A stretch of 64,000 bases of DNA from contig NC_091135.1 of the NCBI RefSeq assembly GCF_041381155.1, forward strand, positions 61,726,567-61,790,566, given 5' to 3'. How positions within the stretch are numbered: the first letter of the stretch is position 1; each line of letters opens with the position of its first letter. Below, piece by piece: positions 34,286-46,351 of this stretch. This DNA is from Argopecten irradians (Eukaryota; Mollusca; Bivalvia; Pectinida; Pectinidae). The notes under the pieces were generated by a model. The model worked only from the letters and a program-made list of their open reading frames with translations. It was not told the DNA's origin and did no database searches. Made by a program: the position numbers and the translations under genes.

Positions 34286-34833
34286 CAAAGGACTATATGC
34301 ACTATTAGGCATATATGGCTACAAATCACAACATTCCTTGCAGCAACTGTAATTTATCTTTATATAACACATGCACCAAAATTGTGTATTATTACACATT
34401 TACGTGATGATGTCATCAAACTGGGGGATTCTGCCATTTTACCCTAAAATCATGACAAAATGTGTGATTTTGGAGCGGTTTTCATTGAAAATAAATATGA
34501 GCACATGCATGTACCATCATGAAATTTTTACAGAATGCGTTGAACACCATTACACATATTTCATGATTGCACATGCATGCACTCATAGTTTCCATGAAGC
34601 ATTTATGCTGAAAAGGGTGGGCAATTAACAAAAAATGACGGGAAATTGGAATTTGGCCATATTTGTGATGTCATATTGCCAAAAATAACGTCCAGAATGT
34701 GCAAAGGAGTATATTTTCACAAACCTTAAGATTTTGTAATTTCATTCTAAAATTATTTTAACTATGTATGGATAAATAAAATTCATTGAATTTCAGAGCC
34801 AAAAAGGTCCAAAAGTGCATATGGTAGTCCTTC
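34286..34833. mobile_element. Probable TIR element 'AAAGGACTATATGCAC'
   Basis: AAAGGACTATATGCACTATT at the left is mirrored by GTGCATATGGTAGTCCTT at the right, with GGCATATATGGCT / AGCCAAAAAGG also paired inside. A related phrase, GAAAGGACTACC...TATGCA, occurs at 16682. No clear target duplication is seen and boundaries are approximate. Confidence 0.5.
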
Positions 34834-34839
34834 ACAAAA

Positions 34840-37800
34840 AAAACCCATAAAAAACACCCAGCCAATACTGATTCCTAGTGGATACTGGAATATTTGATTT
34901 CCCTGCTATTACTTAAAATATCTATATACAATGTATAGTCCTTATAGTTTGACATTGGTCTTCATACGAATAACAAGTTACAAGTGATTTTGATACTAAG
35001 AAATATCTAAATCTGTCATTATTGTATTTCCTAAGGTGAATAAATAAGAAAGTCATTCATTTTGAAATTATTTCATGCACAGTGCTTGAAATATACAATA
35101 GAAAGTTGAAAAATAGAAAAATAAAGACTGTTCCAAAATTGTTACGTGAAGTTTTAATTTCAGAGACTCCACCACCATCAAATTGTAAAAATACATATAC
35201 TACTTGGTATAATACTAGGAATATTGTCAGTACATAAAATACAAGTATTAAGCTGCATGTTCTGCTGGGATAATAACCTTAATTCATGTATGTCTGCTGG
35301 AAAAACGGTTTCTTAAAGCCATCCGTTTGTTTAATTTTGTCCTTTTTAAAGTGGCACTTATAAAGTGTGAAGATAAATAATGTATGCAAGTGTTTTTCTA
35401 AATGTCTAATTTAACATGGAAGTTTACTACAGATAAGCTGGTCGGTTTGTATCTGTATGTATACACATCCAATGTTCTATTTAAAGCATTAAACATGATG
35501 GTAGCCTATTAAATAGGATGTATATATGTACATATGTTTGTACAATGAGAGGTGACAGGAATGAGTCGCACACTTTATCAGCACACACCACCACAATTAG
35601 CAGAGGGATTGATTTAAAAAAGAATAGTTAAGGCCTCAGACTCTGTTAGATACACCTTCTGTTATTTCCTTTACATTGATGATCTGCACTAATAATTCAA
35701 GAAATATCTTTCCTATTTATGTTATGTGGTATGGGGCTATTGTTAATCCACTTACTTTTGCACACCCTTTGTGCAGTAAATTACGGTAATGTTTAAATTT
35801 AATCTATCGTTACTTTTCATTGACTTTGAAAAAGTTCTCTCGTGGACAGCTGTTGTTGGTCTTGAAATTACCCTTTACTTCAATGTATTCGCCAATTATA
35901 AGGGAAATAAATACTAAAAATACGTTTTATCAACATATTGTCTAATAATTTCAGATAATGAAAAGACTTGGTGCTATTAACATATCAAAGTGAATGAGTT
36001 GTAGTAGGACACTATGTTGGTTATAAATTTAACATATTTCTGAAGTTATAATCATTTCCTGATTTTTTTCCACAAGTATACTTGTTTAACTGCATATTAT
36101 TTAAAGGCATCACAGATGAACATCCTTGTGTGTAATATTTCCACTTATAGAATCCTTATAGAGGTACTGTTTGACACGAACTAGAAGACAACAGACAAGA
36201 TAACACTGACACACCAATAGACTACCACAACACAAAGCTGCCATAAATGAAATACGAGTGATTCAGTTACTGTAGATACCAAAGGTCAATGGCACAAGGA
36301 CACTACAAACAAAATAGTTGTTGCCTGATCACTCATGTTTTTTTTCAAAAATGTTTGATTTACTGAATGATATATAAGAGCATTCAGGAAAGTTTGTAGA
36401 GATTTTGAATTTAAAATTGTTCTTGAGATAATATTATACTGCAGAAATTAGCAGCAAATTAATACTTTACTATGTTACATGAAACAGTAACAATGATAAA
36501 GTCATAAACATATATCTCTCTGTCGGAGGTTTATACCAATTAACATATACCAATACTTTTAAGTTAATAAAACTTCAGAAAGGACCAGAAATATAACCTT
36601 TGACATTGATAATAGTCCATACAATGTGTACAGTTTGAAACTGAAACTTTGAATAATATACAAATATCACACATACTTTATTAACTGTTATATGTTTTAT
36701 CAAACATTGTTTTGTTACTTATTGTTTCCCCAAAATATCAAAAGAATCAAAGCTGATGTAGCTAATCAGTTGTGAGTATGCATGCTTGTAGGTAATACCT
36801 AAGTTCTATATAAAATTGTATTGGTTGCAATTTCATGTAGACAAATTTTTTTTTTTTACATATATCTAAACACCATGTAAGTACAAACAGGTTCATGTAC
36901 CTCAGACTTACTGTCAGATCTACCATAATTATTGTACAGATTAATAAAGCACACCAAAATTACCAGGTGATAGAGATAATGACTTACGGTAGGTCAGTCC
37001 CAGACGTACAGAATAAGACATGCTAAAATTTTAAAATAACAATCATATATTTCACTACAAGATCATTTCTCCAGCAATAACACGAGTATTCTTTGATAAC
37101 TGTCCTCAAATTAACATACACTGTATAACGGTCATATATATAATAATTCATAATAAAATTACAAAGATAAATTAATCATAAAAACCTAATACCAAAGCAT
37201 GCACTAAATATTTATTCAAATTTTGCTAAAAATAAGTTTCAGATCCTTTTATGGTTAAACAATTAGATGCTTCAAATAATGAAGTTAAATTTTTTAACAT
37301 GATGATTGTTACATTTACATTAAGTTAATGCACTTGCAGGAAAAATGGAATTGCATGTGCATGTACGTTTACTCACACTTTATATATAATCTAAAAAGAA
37401 ATATAATCTTTGTATTGTTTTAGGTATAATCAGGGGGAGAAGATGCTGCATTTGCTTCTTTCAGTACTTGCATAGAACTAGGGCAGAAGAGATGGTCTTA
37501 TTAAATATTCCTTCATACAAATTCTATAGGCTTATCAGGGTAGTAACATACCCAATATAGAGTGATACACACTGTATAGAAATAGTCATTTTTGACATTT
37601 AAAACTTTAAAGTTTTAACAGCATTTTTCAAATTCAGATTTTGGAAACAAAATTCATTCACACACAACCAGATTTGTTAATATAAAACACCCACAGTTAA
37701 CACAGATCTCCATCTATCATGGCATGTTTGGTATACAATGTACATGTATACGGTAGTCTCAGTGCACGTAGTGAGAAACAGGTGCACCATGTTACACTAG

Positions 37801-38296
37801 ACTAATAGTTCCAAAGACCACACAGTGTCAGCTCACACAATCCCGTTCTAGAGTAAACACCCACCTAAGGTACAACACATCTAAGGGGTAATTAGGTTAC
37901 TATTGGACAAATGGTCACCATTAAGGTGAAGCTTGAATCAGACAATCCACCAAATCTTCCAGATTATGTATTGTCAATTTTCTTATTTTGTATCAGTGGT
38001 CCAAGGGAAATAACTCTATGTCCTATTCCTTTATCAATAAATATTCAACCCAAAGTGATATCAATAACTCCATACTGATGAAGATCGTTATCAAGCTGGC
38101 ACATTTACATTTCTAAAGATAATTTACTTCATTACAAACAAAAATGATACAAAACTGAAACATCTATCTAAATAACTGCATACAGAAAAATGACAAAAAC
38201 TTACCTTTAATTCAGCTAATTTGAAAGTAATAAGCCAAAAATAAAATATTGGTTAACTACATACAAAGCCTGGTAATTTGTTCCTTAGACAACTTA
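34840..38296. other. Long non-coding stretch downstream of the MARVEL gene
   Basis: This 3.4 kb of AT-rich DNA has no credible ORF, tandem array or element ends. Part may be alternative 3' UTR of the minus-strand gene. A short motif AAGGGAAATAACTCT occurs at about 38003. Confidence 0.4.
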
Positions 38297-38302
38297 TTTA
38301 TT
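38297..38302 (-). terminator. Candidate poly(A) signal of the MARVEL gene
   Basis: The plus strand reads TTTATT, giving AATAAA on the minus strand about 120 nt after the stop codon. It is the nearest canonical hexamer downstream. The assignment is by position only. Confidence 0.4.
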
Positions 38303-38422
38303 AGATTGTTTCAATTTGTTAAGCAGTAATCAACATGCTAATGAAATGTTCTGATGCAGCTTGAAAACAAAATCAGCAAAAATGTTTCTACACCAACGGT
38401 CTCGGACATCTGGGTGTCTGAC

Positions 38423-38578
38423 CTAGTACTGGGTACGTGTTTCGTACGTGGATGAGGATGCTGTGGTGGTATGTGATGTAGTAGTACCACCTCCAGTCGT
38501 GAATTGGCCAGCCTTCCAGTTACGGTACATGAAGAAGGTGTCTACACAGTATACTATTAGTGTCACAAAGCCAAACAG
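38423..38578 (-). CDS. MARVEL gene coding exon 4 (TM4 and tail)
   Basis: On the minus strand the acceptor is TTTATTTTCAG|CTGTTTGGC. It encodes LFGFVTLIVYCVDTFFMYRN and a Gly/Thr/Ser-rich tail, and stops at TAG (38425-38423). The exon is 156 nt including the stop, entered in phase 0. It is too short and stop-limited to show as a long ORF. Confidence 0.92.
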   Translation of the reverse strand: MFGFVTLIVYCVDTFFMYRNWKAGQFTTGGGTTTSHTTTASSSTYETRTQY

Positions 38579-41500
38579 CTGAAAATAAATTCATCATTGT
38601 ATCATTAAATACTATTTAGTGCTTCTGCTATACACCATTTACTAAATAGGGTTAAACTTCTTAACATTATAGATTTTTACAATTTGAAATGATATTCTTA
38701 AAAGAAGAATTACCTGAAATTTGTTAAGAGGACAGATGTATCTGTTTCATGCTTATGCTTCAATTAAAAGTGATGGAATTGATCCAATAGTGAATGGCAT
38801 ACACCAATTTTATAAGTTTGACTTTTAATTTGGATCAAGACAAAATGAGTTAATAATCAGTTTGCACTTAAACATATCATCTCAAGGTTATCTGATATAC
38901 CACATGATCATGATCCATCCCTATATCTTAAATGTTTGAAAATCTGTCCAGCCTAAAAATAAAATTGCCCAAACCCTTTTTCTGTCGCCTCAATAGTTAT
39001 TATACATGTTGTCCCCAAGGTAGACTACTTACTGCCGATGCTATAATAGCACCATTGCCATTAGGATTTACTGTTCCGGTGAGAGCAGCTGCTACAATGG
39101 CCGCAATCAGTATCAATACATCATACACAATGTAATAGATAAACTCCTGGAAAAATAAAACACACATTACAATTCTTCTGTCCCAATTTCCCAAAGTTAT
39201 AAAATAGACAAAAGTAAAAAAATGTTCATGTAAATTACATAACAAAGTGACTTAATGTATTCACCTCAATAAACACCCAGGTACAAAAAGAGTGCACTTA
39301 TAACAGAAAAACATTTTGACAAGCATTTCATAAAAAATATTGCACAAAGTAAGCTATGAATCAATTAAAAAAAGGAGAGAAATTAATAACAAAGAGATGT
39401 TAGAGGGACCTTGGCACTCACCAAAGAATGATCTATGTCTGACAACGGAAAGAGGGATCATTTCTCTGCTTTTCAAATTTCAACTACAAAATTTGTATAA
39501 AATTTGAAAAAAAAGTACTAGTCCTTCAGTACTTTCTGAGAAATAATGGTAACAAACTTCAATTATCAAAATCCAAGATGGCTGTTGACTGATCCATCCC
39601 AAAATGTAATATGCTCAATTAGGACCCTAAGGGAAGCTACATACGATTGTATGAAGTTTTAGGAAGATCCCGTCAGTAGTAATAGAGGTAACAAGAATTG
39701 TTAATAGACGGAATGAAGGACGGACGGACAACCAAAGAGGAAAGGTGACTTGATCATGAATGGTGGGCTAAAAAACTTACACAGTTTTCATATTTTGACT
39801 CTGCATTTAATTCGAAGTACCGGTAAGTGAAATTGAAACCTCAAAGGGAAAGAACGCTGAGCTTACTAGGTGGAATATGGTAAGTTTTAATTTTGCTTAA
39901 ATAAGCCAACAATATTAGTTTTGAGAAATCAGGGCCTAATCCAGCTTCGACAAGTGGTACCCAGTATTCATAAGCTTTTCAAGTACAGTGGTCTACAAAG
40001 TCAAATATGCCAATGATATCAGGTATAAACATGCAATAGATGAAGGTGGATAACTTAAGGGAGATAACCTACGCTCAACCTTGGAAATACATTATGCTTC
40101 AATTATAGGTTCATTTGCCAACTGGTTTTGTTGTTGAAGGTGTATGATACTGATCTAGTAATACTTGTCATATCATCTTAACAGTCAAACCATCAATACA
40201 GACATATTTAATAATGATCCTTGTACAGTTGTATACCAATTATAACATACTCACAATCAAACCCCAGGGACCGGGTAGGCGGCCAATGACTCGGAGAAGA
40301 TGGAAGAGGAAGAATAGAAGTGTAGTAATGAGGGCAGATATTGCCACAAACTGAACCCAGCCACCACCGGAGTTAGAGAAGTAGATATTAGCACTAGCAC
40401 AGATGAACAGGATCAGATCCAGTACCTGTAAGTAGAAGATATATCATCAGGTATTATTGTGTTTATATGGTTAAAGCACAGATTCAACAGTAAAACATGT
40501 TTATAATGGTATTGGAATCATACATTATTTATAAGCTTACATGTATTGACAAATACTTTTTATTGTTATATAATAACTAGAGAGTCTGTAAGGAAAATGT
40601 CCCCAAATAACAAAGCATGATAGGACAGACATCGGTAACACTATATAACCAAATAACAAAGCATGATAGGACAGACATTGGTAACACTATATAACCAAAT
40701 AACAAAGCACGATAGGACAGACATCAGTAACACTATATAACCAAATAACAAAGCATGATAGGACAGACATCAGTAACACTATATAACCAAATAACAAAGC
40801 AGATAGGACAGATACTAACACATATAACAAGTAACACTATATTTAAACCAAATAACAAAGCATGATAGGACAGATATCAGTAACACTATATAACCAAATA
40901 ACAAAGCATGATAGGACAGATATCGTAACACTATATAACCAAATAACAAAGCATGATAGGACAGACATCGTAACACTATATAACCAAATAACAAAGCATG
41001 ATAGGACAGATATCGGTAACACTATATAACCAAATAACAAAGCATGATAGGACAGACATCAGTAACACTATATAACCAAATAACAAAGCAGATAGGACAG
41101 ACATCAGTAACACTATATAACCAAATAACAAAGCATGATAGGACAGACATCAGTAACACTATATAACCAAATAACAAAGCATGATAGGACAGACATCAGT
41201 AACACTATATAACCAAATAACAAAGCACGATAGGACAGACATCAGTAACACTATATAACCAAATAACAAAGCATGATAGGACAGACATCGTAACACTATA
41301 TAACCAAATAACAAAGCATGATAGGACAGATATCAGTAACACTATATAACCAAATAACAAAGCATGATAGGACAGACATCAGTAACACTATATAACCAAA
41401 TAACAAAGCATGATAGGACAGATATCGTAAACACTATATAACCAAGTAACAAAGCATGATAGGACAGACATCAGTAACACTATATAACCAAATAACAAAG

Positions 41501-44500
41501 CATGATAGGACAGACATCGGTAACACTATATAACCAAGTAACAAAGCATGATAGGACAGACATCAGTAACACTATATAACCAAATAACAAAGCATGATAG
41601 GACAGATATCGGTAACACTATATAACCAAATAACAAAGCATGATAGGACAGACATCGGTAACACTATATAACCAAATAACAAAGCATGATAGGACAGATA
41701 TCGGTAACACTATATAACCAAATAACAAAGCATGATAGGACAGACATCAGTAACACTATATAACCAAATAACAAAGCACGATAGGACAGACATCAGTAAC
41801 ACTATATAACCAAATAACAAAGCATGATAGGACAGATATCGGTAACACTATATAACCAAATAACAAAGCATGATAGGACAGATATCGGTAACACTATATA
41901 ACCAAATAACAAAGCATGATAGGACAGACATCAGTAACACTATATAACCAAGTAACAAAGCATGATAGGATAGACATCAGTAACACTATATAACCAAATA
42001 ACAAAGCATGATAGGACAGATATCAGTAACACTATATAACCAAGTAACAAGAGGCCCATGGGCCTTAACGGTCATCTGACTCATGGCACAAAACAACAAA
42101 GTCACAGTATAAAGTATTGGTTAACGATTAATATAAACAATACAAGGAACTCCTTAGTTGAATATGTAAGTTTCTGAAAAAGGTAAATGTCATTTGTTGA
42201 ACAAACTTGGTAGCCCTTCATCCAAATATGGTCGAAACCCATTCAAGGATTAATATAAGGAGGAGTCAGATTTTAAAGCCAAATTGCAGCAAAGCTCCCA
42301 TTTTGGACCCCGGTCATACTATCCCCATGGGTCTTACCTCGGTCCTTTATAAAATATGATTGTCCTTACCTAAAGTTCCCCCTTCTGAATCAATTAAAAC
42401 CCCTACAGACCAATTTTCATTGAGATCGGAGACTGAAACCTTAGAACAGGAAGTGGGCCAGCGGCCATCTTGAAATACCGAAATCTTTACGAAAATGTTT
42501 GCATGTTGTTCAGCATCAATTTAAACCTCTATAGACCAATTTTTATTGAGATCGGAGACTGAAACCTTAAAACAGGAAGTGGGACAGCAGCCATCTTGGA
42601 ATACCAAAATCTTTACGAAAATGTTTGCATGTTGTTCGGCATCAATTAAAATCCCTATAGACCAATTTTCATTGAGATTGGAGACTGAAACCTTAAAACA
42701 GGAAGTGGGCCAGCGACTATCTTGGAATTTCAAAATCTTTACGAAAATGTTTGCATGTTGTTCGGCATCAATTAAAACCCCTATAGACCAATTTTCATTG
42801 AGATTGGAGACTGAAACCTTAAAACAGGAAGTGGGCCAGCGGCCACCTTGGAATACTAAAATCTTTACAAAAATGTTTGCATGTTGTTCGGCATCAATTA
42901 AAACCCCTATAGACCAATTTTCATTGAGATCGGAGACTGAAAACACCGTAACGGCGGACGACGTCGGACAAATCACGATGACTATAGGTCATCCTGACCC
43001 TTCGGATCAGATGACCTAACAAAGCACGATAGGACAGACATCAGTAACACTATATAACCAAATAATAAAGCATGATAGGACAGACATCAGTAACACTATA
43101 TAACCAAATAATAAAGCATGATAGGACAGACATCAGTAACACTATATAACCAAATAACAAAGCATGATAGGACAGATATCGGTAACACTATATAACCAAA
43201 TAACAAAGCACGATAGGACAGACATCAGTAACACTATATAACCAAATAACAAAGCACGATAGGACAGACATCAGTAACACTATATAACCAAATAACAAAG
43301 CATGATAGGACAGATATCGGTACCACTATATAATCAAATAACAAAGCACGATAGGACAGACATCAGTAACACTATATAACCAAATAACAAAGCACGATAG
43401 GACAGACATCAGTAACACTATATAACCAAATAACAAAGCACGATAGGACAGACATCGGTAACACCTAATAACCAAGTAAGAAAGCATGATAGGACAGACA
43501 TCAGTAACACTATATAACCAAATAACAAAGCATGATAGGACAGATATCGGTACCACTATATAACCAAATAACAAAGCACGATAGGACAGACATCAGTAAC
43601 ACTATATAACCAAATAACAAAGCACGATAGGACAGACATCGGTAACACCTAATAACCAAGTAAGAAAGCATGATAGGACAGACATCAGTAACACTATATA
43701 ACCAAATAACAAAGCATGATAGGACAGACATCAGTAACACTATATAACCAAATAACAAAGCACGATAGGACAGACATCAGTAACACTATATAACCAAATA
43801 ACAAAGCACGATAGGACAGACATCGGTAACACCTAATAACCAAGTAAGAAAGCATGATAGGACAGACATCGGAAACACTTTATAACCAAGTAACAAAGCA
43901 CCATAGGACAGACATCAGTAACACTATATAACCAAATAACAAAGCACGATAGTACAGATATCGGTAACACTATATAACCAAGTAACAAAGCATGATAGGA
44001 CAGACATCAGTAACACTATATAACCAAGTAACAAAGCACGATAGGACAGACATCGGTAACACTATATAACCAAGTAACAAAGCATGATAGGACAGACATC
44101 AGTAACACTATATAACCAAATAACAAAGCATGATAGGACAGACATCAGTAACACTATATAACCAAATAACAAAGCATGATAGGACAGACATCAGTAACAC
44201 TATATAACCAAATAACAAAGCACGATAGGACAGACATCAGTAACACTATATAACCAAATAACAAAGCATGATAGGACAGACATCAGTAACACTATATAAC
44301 CAAATAACAAAGCACGATAGGACAGACATTGGTAACACTATATAACCAAGTAACAAAGCATGATGGACAGACATCGGTAACACTATATAACCAAATAACA
44401 AAGCATGATAGGACAGACATTGGTAACACTATATAACCAAATAACAAAGCACGATAGGACAGACATCAGTAACACTATATAACCAAGTAACAAAGCATGA

Positions 44501-46328
44501 TAGGACAGACATTGGTAACACTATATCACAAAATAACAAAGCACGATAGGACAGACATTGGTAACACTATATAACCAAGTAACAAAGCATGATATGACAG
44601 ACATTGGTAACACTATATCACAAAATAACAAAGCACGATAGGACAGACATCGGTAACACTATATAACCAAATAACAAAGCATGATAGGACAGACATCGGT
44701 AACACTATATAACCAAGTAACAAAGCATGATAGGACAGACATTGGTAACACTATATCACAAAATAACAAAGCACGATAGGACAGACATCGGTAACACTAT
44801 ATAACCAAATAACAAAGCACGATAGGACAGACATCAGTAACACTATATAACCAAATAACAAAGCACGATAGGACAGACATCAGTAACACTATATAACCCA
44901 AATAACAAAGCACGATAGGACAGACATCAGTAACACTATATAACCAAATAACAAAGCATGATAGGACAGACATCGGTAACACTATATAACCAAATAACAA
45001 AGCACGATAGGACAGACATCAGTAACACTATATAACCAAATAACAAAGCATGATAGGACAGACATCGGTAACACTATATAACCAAATAACAAAGCATGAT
45101 AGGACAGACATTGTAACACTATATAACCAAATAACAAAGCATGATAGGACAGACATCAGTAACACTATATAACCAAATAACAAAGCACGATAGGACAGAC
45201 ATCAGTAACACTATATAACCAAATAACAAAGCACGATAGGACAGACATCAGTAACACTATATAACCAAATAACAAAGCATGATAGGACAGACATCAGTAA
45301 CACTATATAACCAAATAACAAAGCACAATAGGACAGACATCAGTACCGCTATATAACCAAATAACAAAGCATGATAGGACAGACATTGGTAACACTATAC
45401 CACAAAATAACAAAGCATGATAGGACAGACATCGGTACCACTATATAACCAAATAACAAAGCACGATAGGACAGACATCGGTAACACTATATAACCAAAT
45501 AACAAAGCATGATAGGACAGACATTGGTTACACTATATAACCTAGTAACAAAGCATGATAGGACAGACATTGGTAACACTCTACCACAAAATAACAAAGC
45601 ATGATAGGACAGACAATGGTAACACTATATAACCAAATAACAAAGCATGATAGGACAGACATCGGTAACACTATAGAACCAAATAACAAAGCATGATAGG
45701 ACAGACATCAGTAACACTATATAACCAAGTAACAAAGCATGATAGGATAGACATCAGTAACACTATATAACCAAATAACAAAGCACAATAGGACAGACAT
45801 CGGTACCGCTATATAACCAAATAACAAAGCATGATAGGACAGACATTGGTAACACTATACCACAAAATAACAAAGCATGATAGGACAGACATCGGTACCA
45901 CTATATAACCAAATAACAAAGCACGATAGGACAGACATCGATACCACTATATAACCAAATAACAAAGCACGATAGGACAGACATCGGTAACACTATATAA
46001 CCAAATAACAAAGCATGATAGGACAGACATTGGTAACACTATATAACCAAATAACAAAGCATGATAGGACAGACATTGGTAACACTATATAACCAAATAA
46101 CAAAGCATGATAGGACAGACATCAGTAACACTATATAACCTCAAATTAACAGGTATAAAAAGCTGTTTTTATTATTACCATCTCTGCAATCTTGAGGTAT
46201 GATGGCAAGCTCTTGAGCCAATCCTTGTCCAATCCAATGCCTTCCTGTGGTGGTGATCCTGAACTTGTTGTGGTCTCTGTGGTCACCTTATACTGACCAG
46301 GTGCTGGAGTACTGTAGTCTGTTGACAT
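38423..46328 (-). CDS. MARVEL-domain, CMTM-like four-helix membrane protein, 4 coding exons
   Basis: The coding sequence joins, in transcript order, 46328-46179, 40425-40255, 39146-39033 and 38578-38423: 50 + 57 + 38 + 51 = 196 residues plus stop. The N-terminus is a 40-residue Thr/Ser/Pro-rich cytosolic segment. A MARVEL-type core follows: TM1 (about 44-66, YLKIAEMVLDLILFICASAN), TM2 (about 73-95), TM3 (about 108-130, EFIYYIVYDVLILIAAIVAA) and TM4 (about 142-163, ALFGFVTLIVYCVDTFFMYR). A short Thr/Ser-rich tail ends TRTQY. The LKIAEM start of helix 1 and the last helix resemble the CKLF-like MARVEL (CMTM) family, which acts in membrane trafficking and receptor turnover. The exact member is not resolved. 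All three coding introns have GT-AG borders and are phase 0. The first coding intron carries a large satellite. Confidence 0.93.
39033..39146 (-). CDS. MARVEL gene coding exon 3 (TM3)
   Basis: On the minus strand the acceptor is TTATTTTTCCAG|GAG and the donor GCATCGGCA|GTAAGT. It encodes 38 codons: EFIYYIVYDVLILIAAIVAA, then a short Gly/Asn loop and AIIASA. Confidence 0.93.
39480..39772 (+). mobile_element. Hairpin-ended dispersed repeat, type 2, single module
   Basis: This lies in intron 3 of the MARVEL gene. It is related, in the opposite orientation, to 19776-20335: TACTTTCTGAGAAATAATGG, ATCCAAGATGGC, GACGGACGGACAACC and the terminal GGTGGGCTAA. Its hairpin is decayed (only one arm is well kept). 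Confidence 0.6.
40255..40425 (-). CDS. MARVEL gene coding exon 2 (TM1-TM2)
   Basis: On the minus strand the acceptor is CTTCTACTTACAG|GTACTG and the donor TTTGATT|GTGAGT. The 57 codons include VLDLILFICASANIYF and WVQFVAISALITTLLFFLFH. It was missed by simple ORF length, but phase, splice sites and hydrophobicity all agree. Confidence 0.93.
40603..46140. repeat. 46-bp satellite array, about 99 units, in the first coding intron of the MARVEL gene
   Basis: The unit is AACAAAGCATGATAGGACAG + ACATCAGTAACACTATATAA + CCAAAT. Variation is concentrated at CATGATA/CACGATA, GACATCAG/GATATCGG/GACATTGG and CCAAAT/CCAAGT. A 971-bp dispersed repeat splits it at 42048-43018. In part of the array a CACCTAATAACC variant recurs every 184 bp (43461, 43645, 43829), a four-unit higher-order period. 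Minus-strand ORFs (MLFGYIV..., 65-82 residues) are by-products of the unit. Confidence 0.97.
42048..43018 (+). mobile_element. Hairpin-ended dispersed repeat, type 3, inserted in the satellite
   Basis: It begins (A)ACAAGAGGCCCATGGGCC. It contains about four modules of roughly 121 bp (TTTTCATTGAGATCGGAGAC...GAAACCTTAAAACAGGAAGT...TTTGCATGTTGTTC...ATCAATTAAAACC). It ends GGCGGACGACGTCGGACAAA, then a hairpin AGGTCATCCTGA..TCAGATGACCT and AA. The interrupted satellite unit resumes with ACAAAGCACGATAGG; TAACAA or AACAA is present on both sides. ORFs across the modules (151-157 residues, both strands) are repeat artefacts. Confidence 0.8.
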
Positions 46329-46351
46329 GCTGATCTTTTATTGGTCTGGAT
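46179..46351 (-). CDS. MARVEL gene exon with start codon (coding 46328-46179)
   Basis: On the minus strand the acceptor GTCTTATTTACAG precedes 46351. 23 nt of 5' UTR follow, then ATG at 46328 and 50 codons (MSTDYSTPAPGQYKVTTETT... LPSYLKIAEM), then the donor ATG|GTAATA. The acceptor directly upstream shows that at least one non-coding exon lies further to the right. Confidence 0.92.

Noticed and set aside
42521..43019. ORFs of about 150 codons on both strands
   Set aside because: They follow the 121-bp modules of a dispersed repeat inserted in a satellite. They are open on both strands and their Met starts do not match any domain.
40843..45000. Minus-strand hydrophobic ORFs (MLFGYIV..., 65-82 codons)
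   Set aside because: They are translations of the 46-bp satellite; the apparent membrane segments are an accident of the unit.
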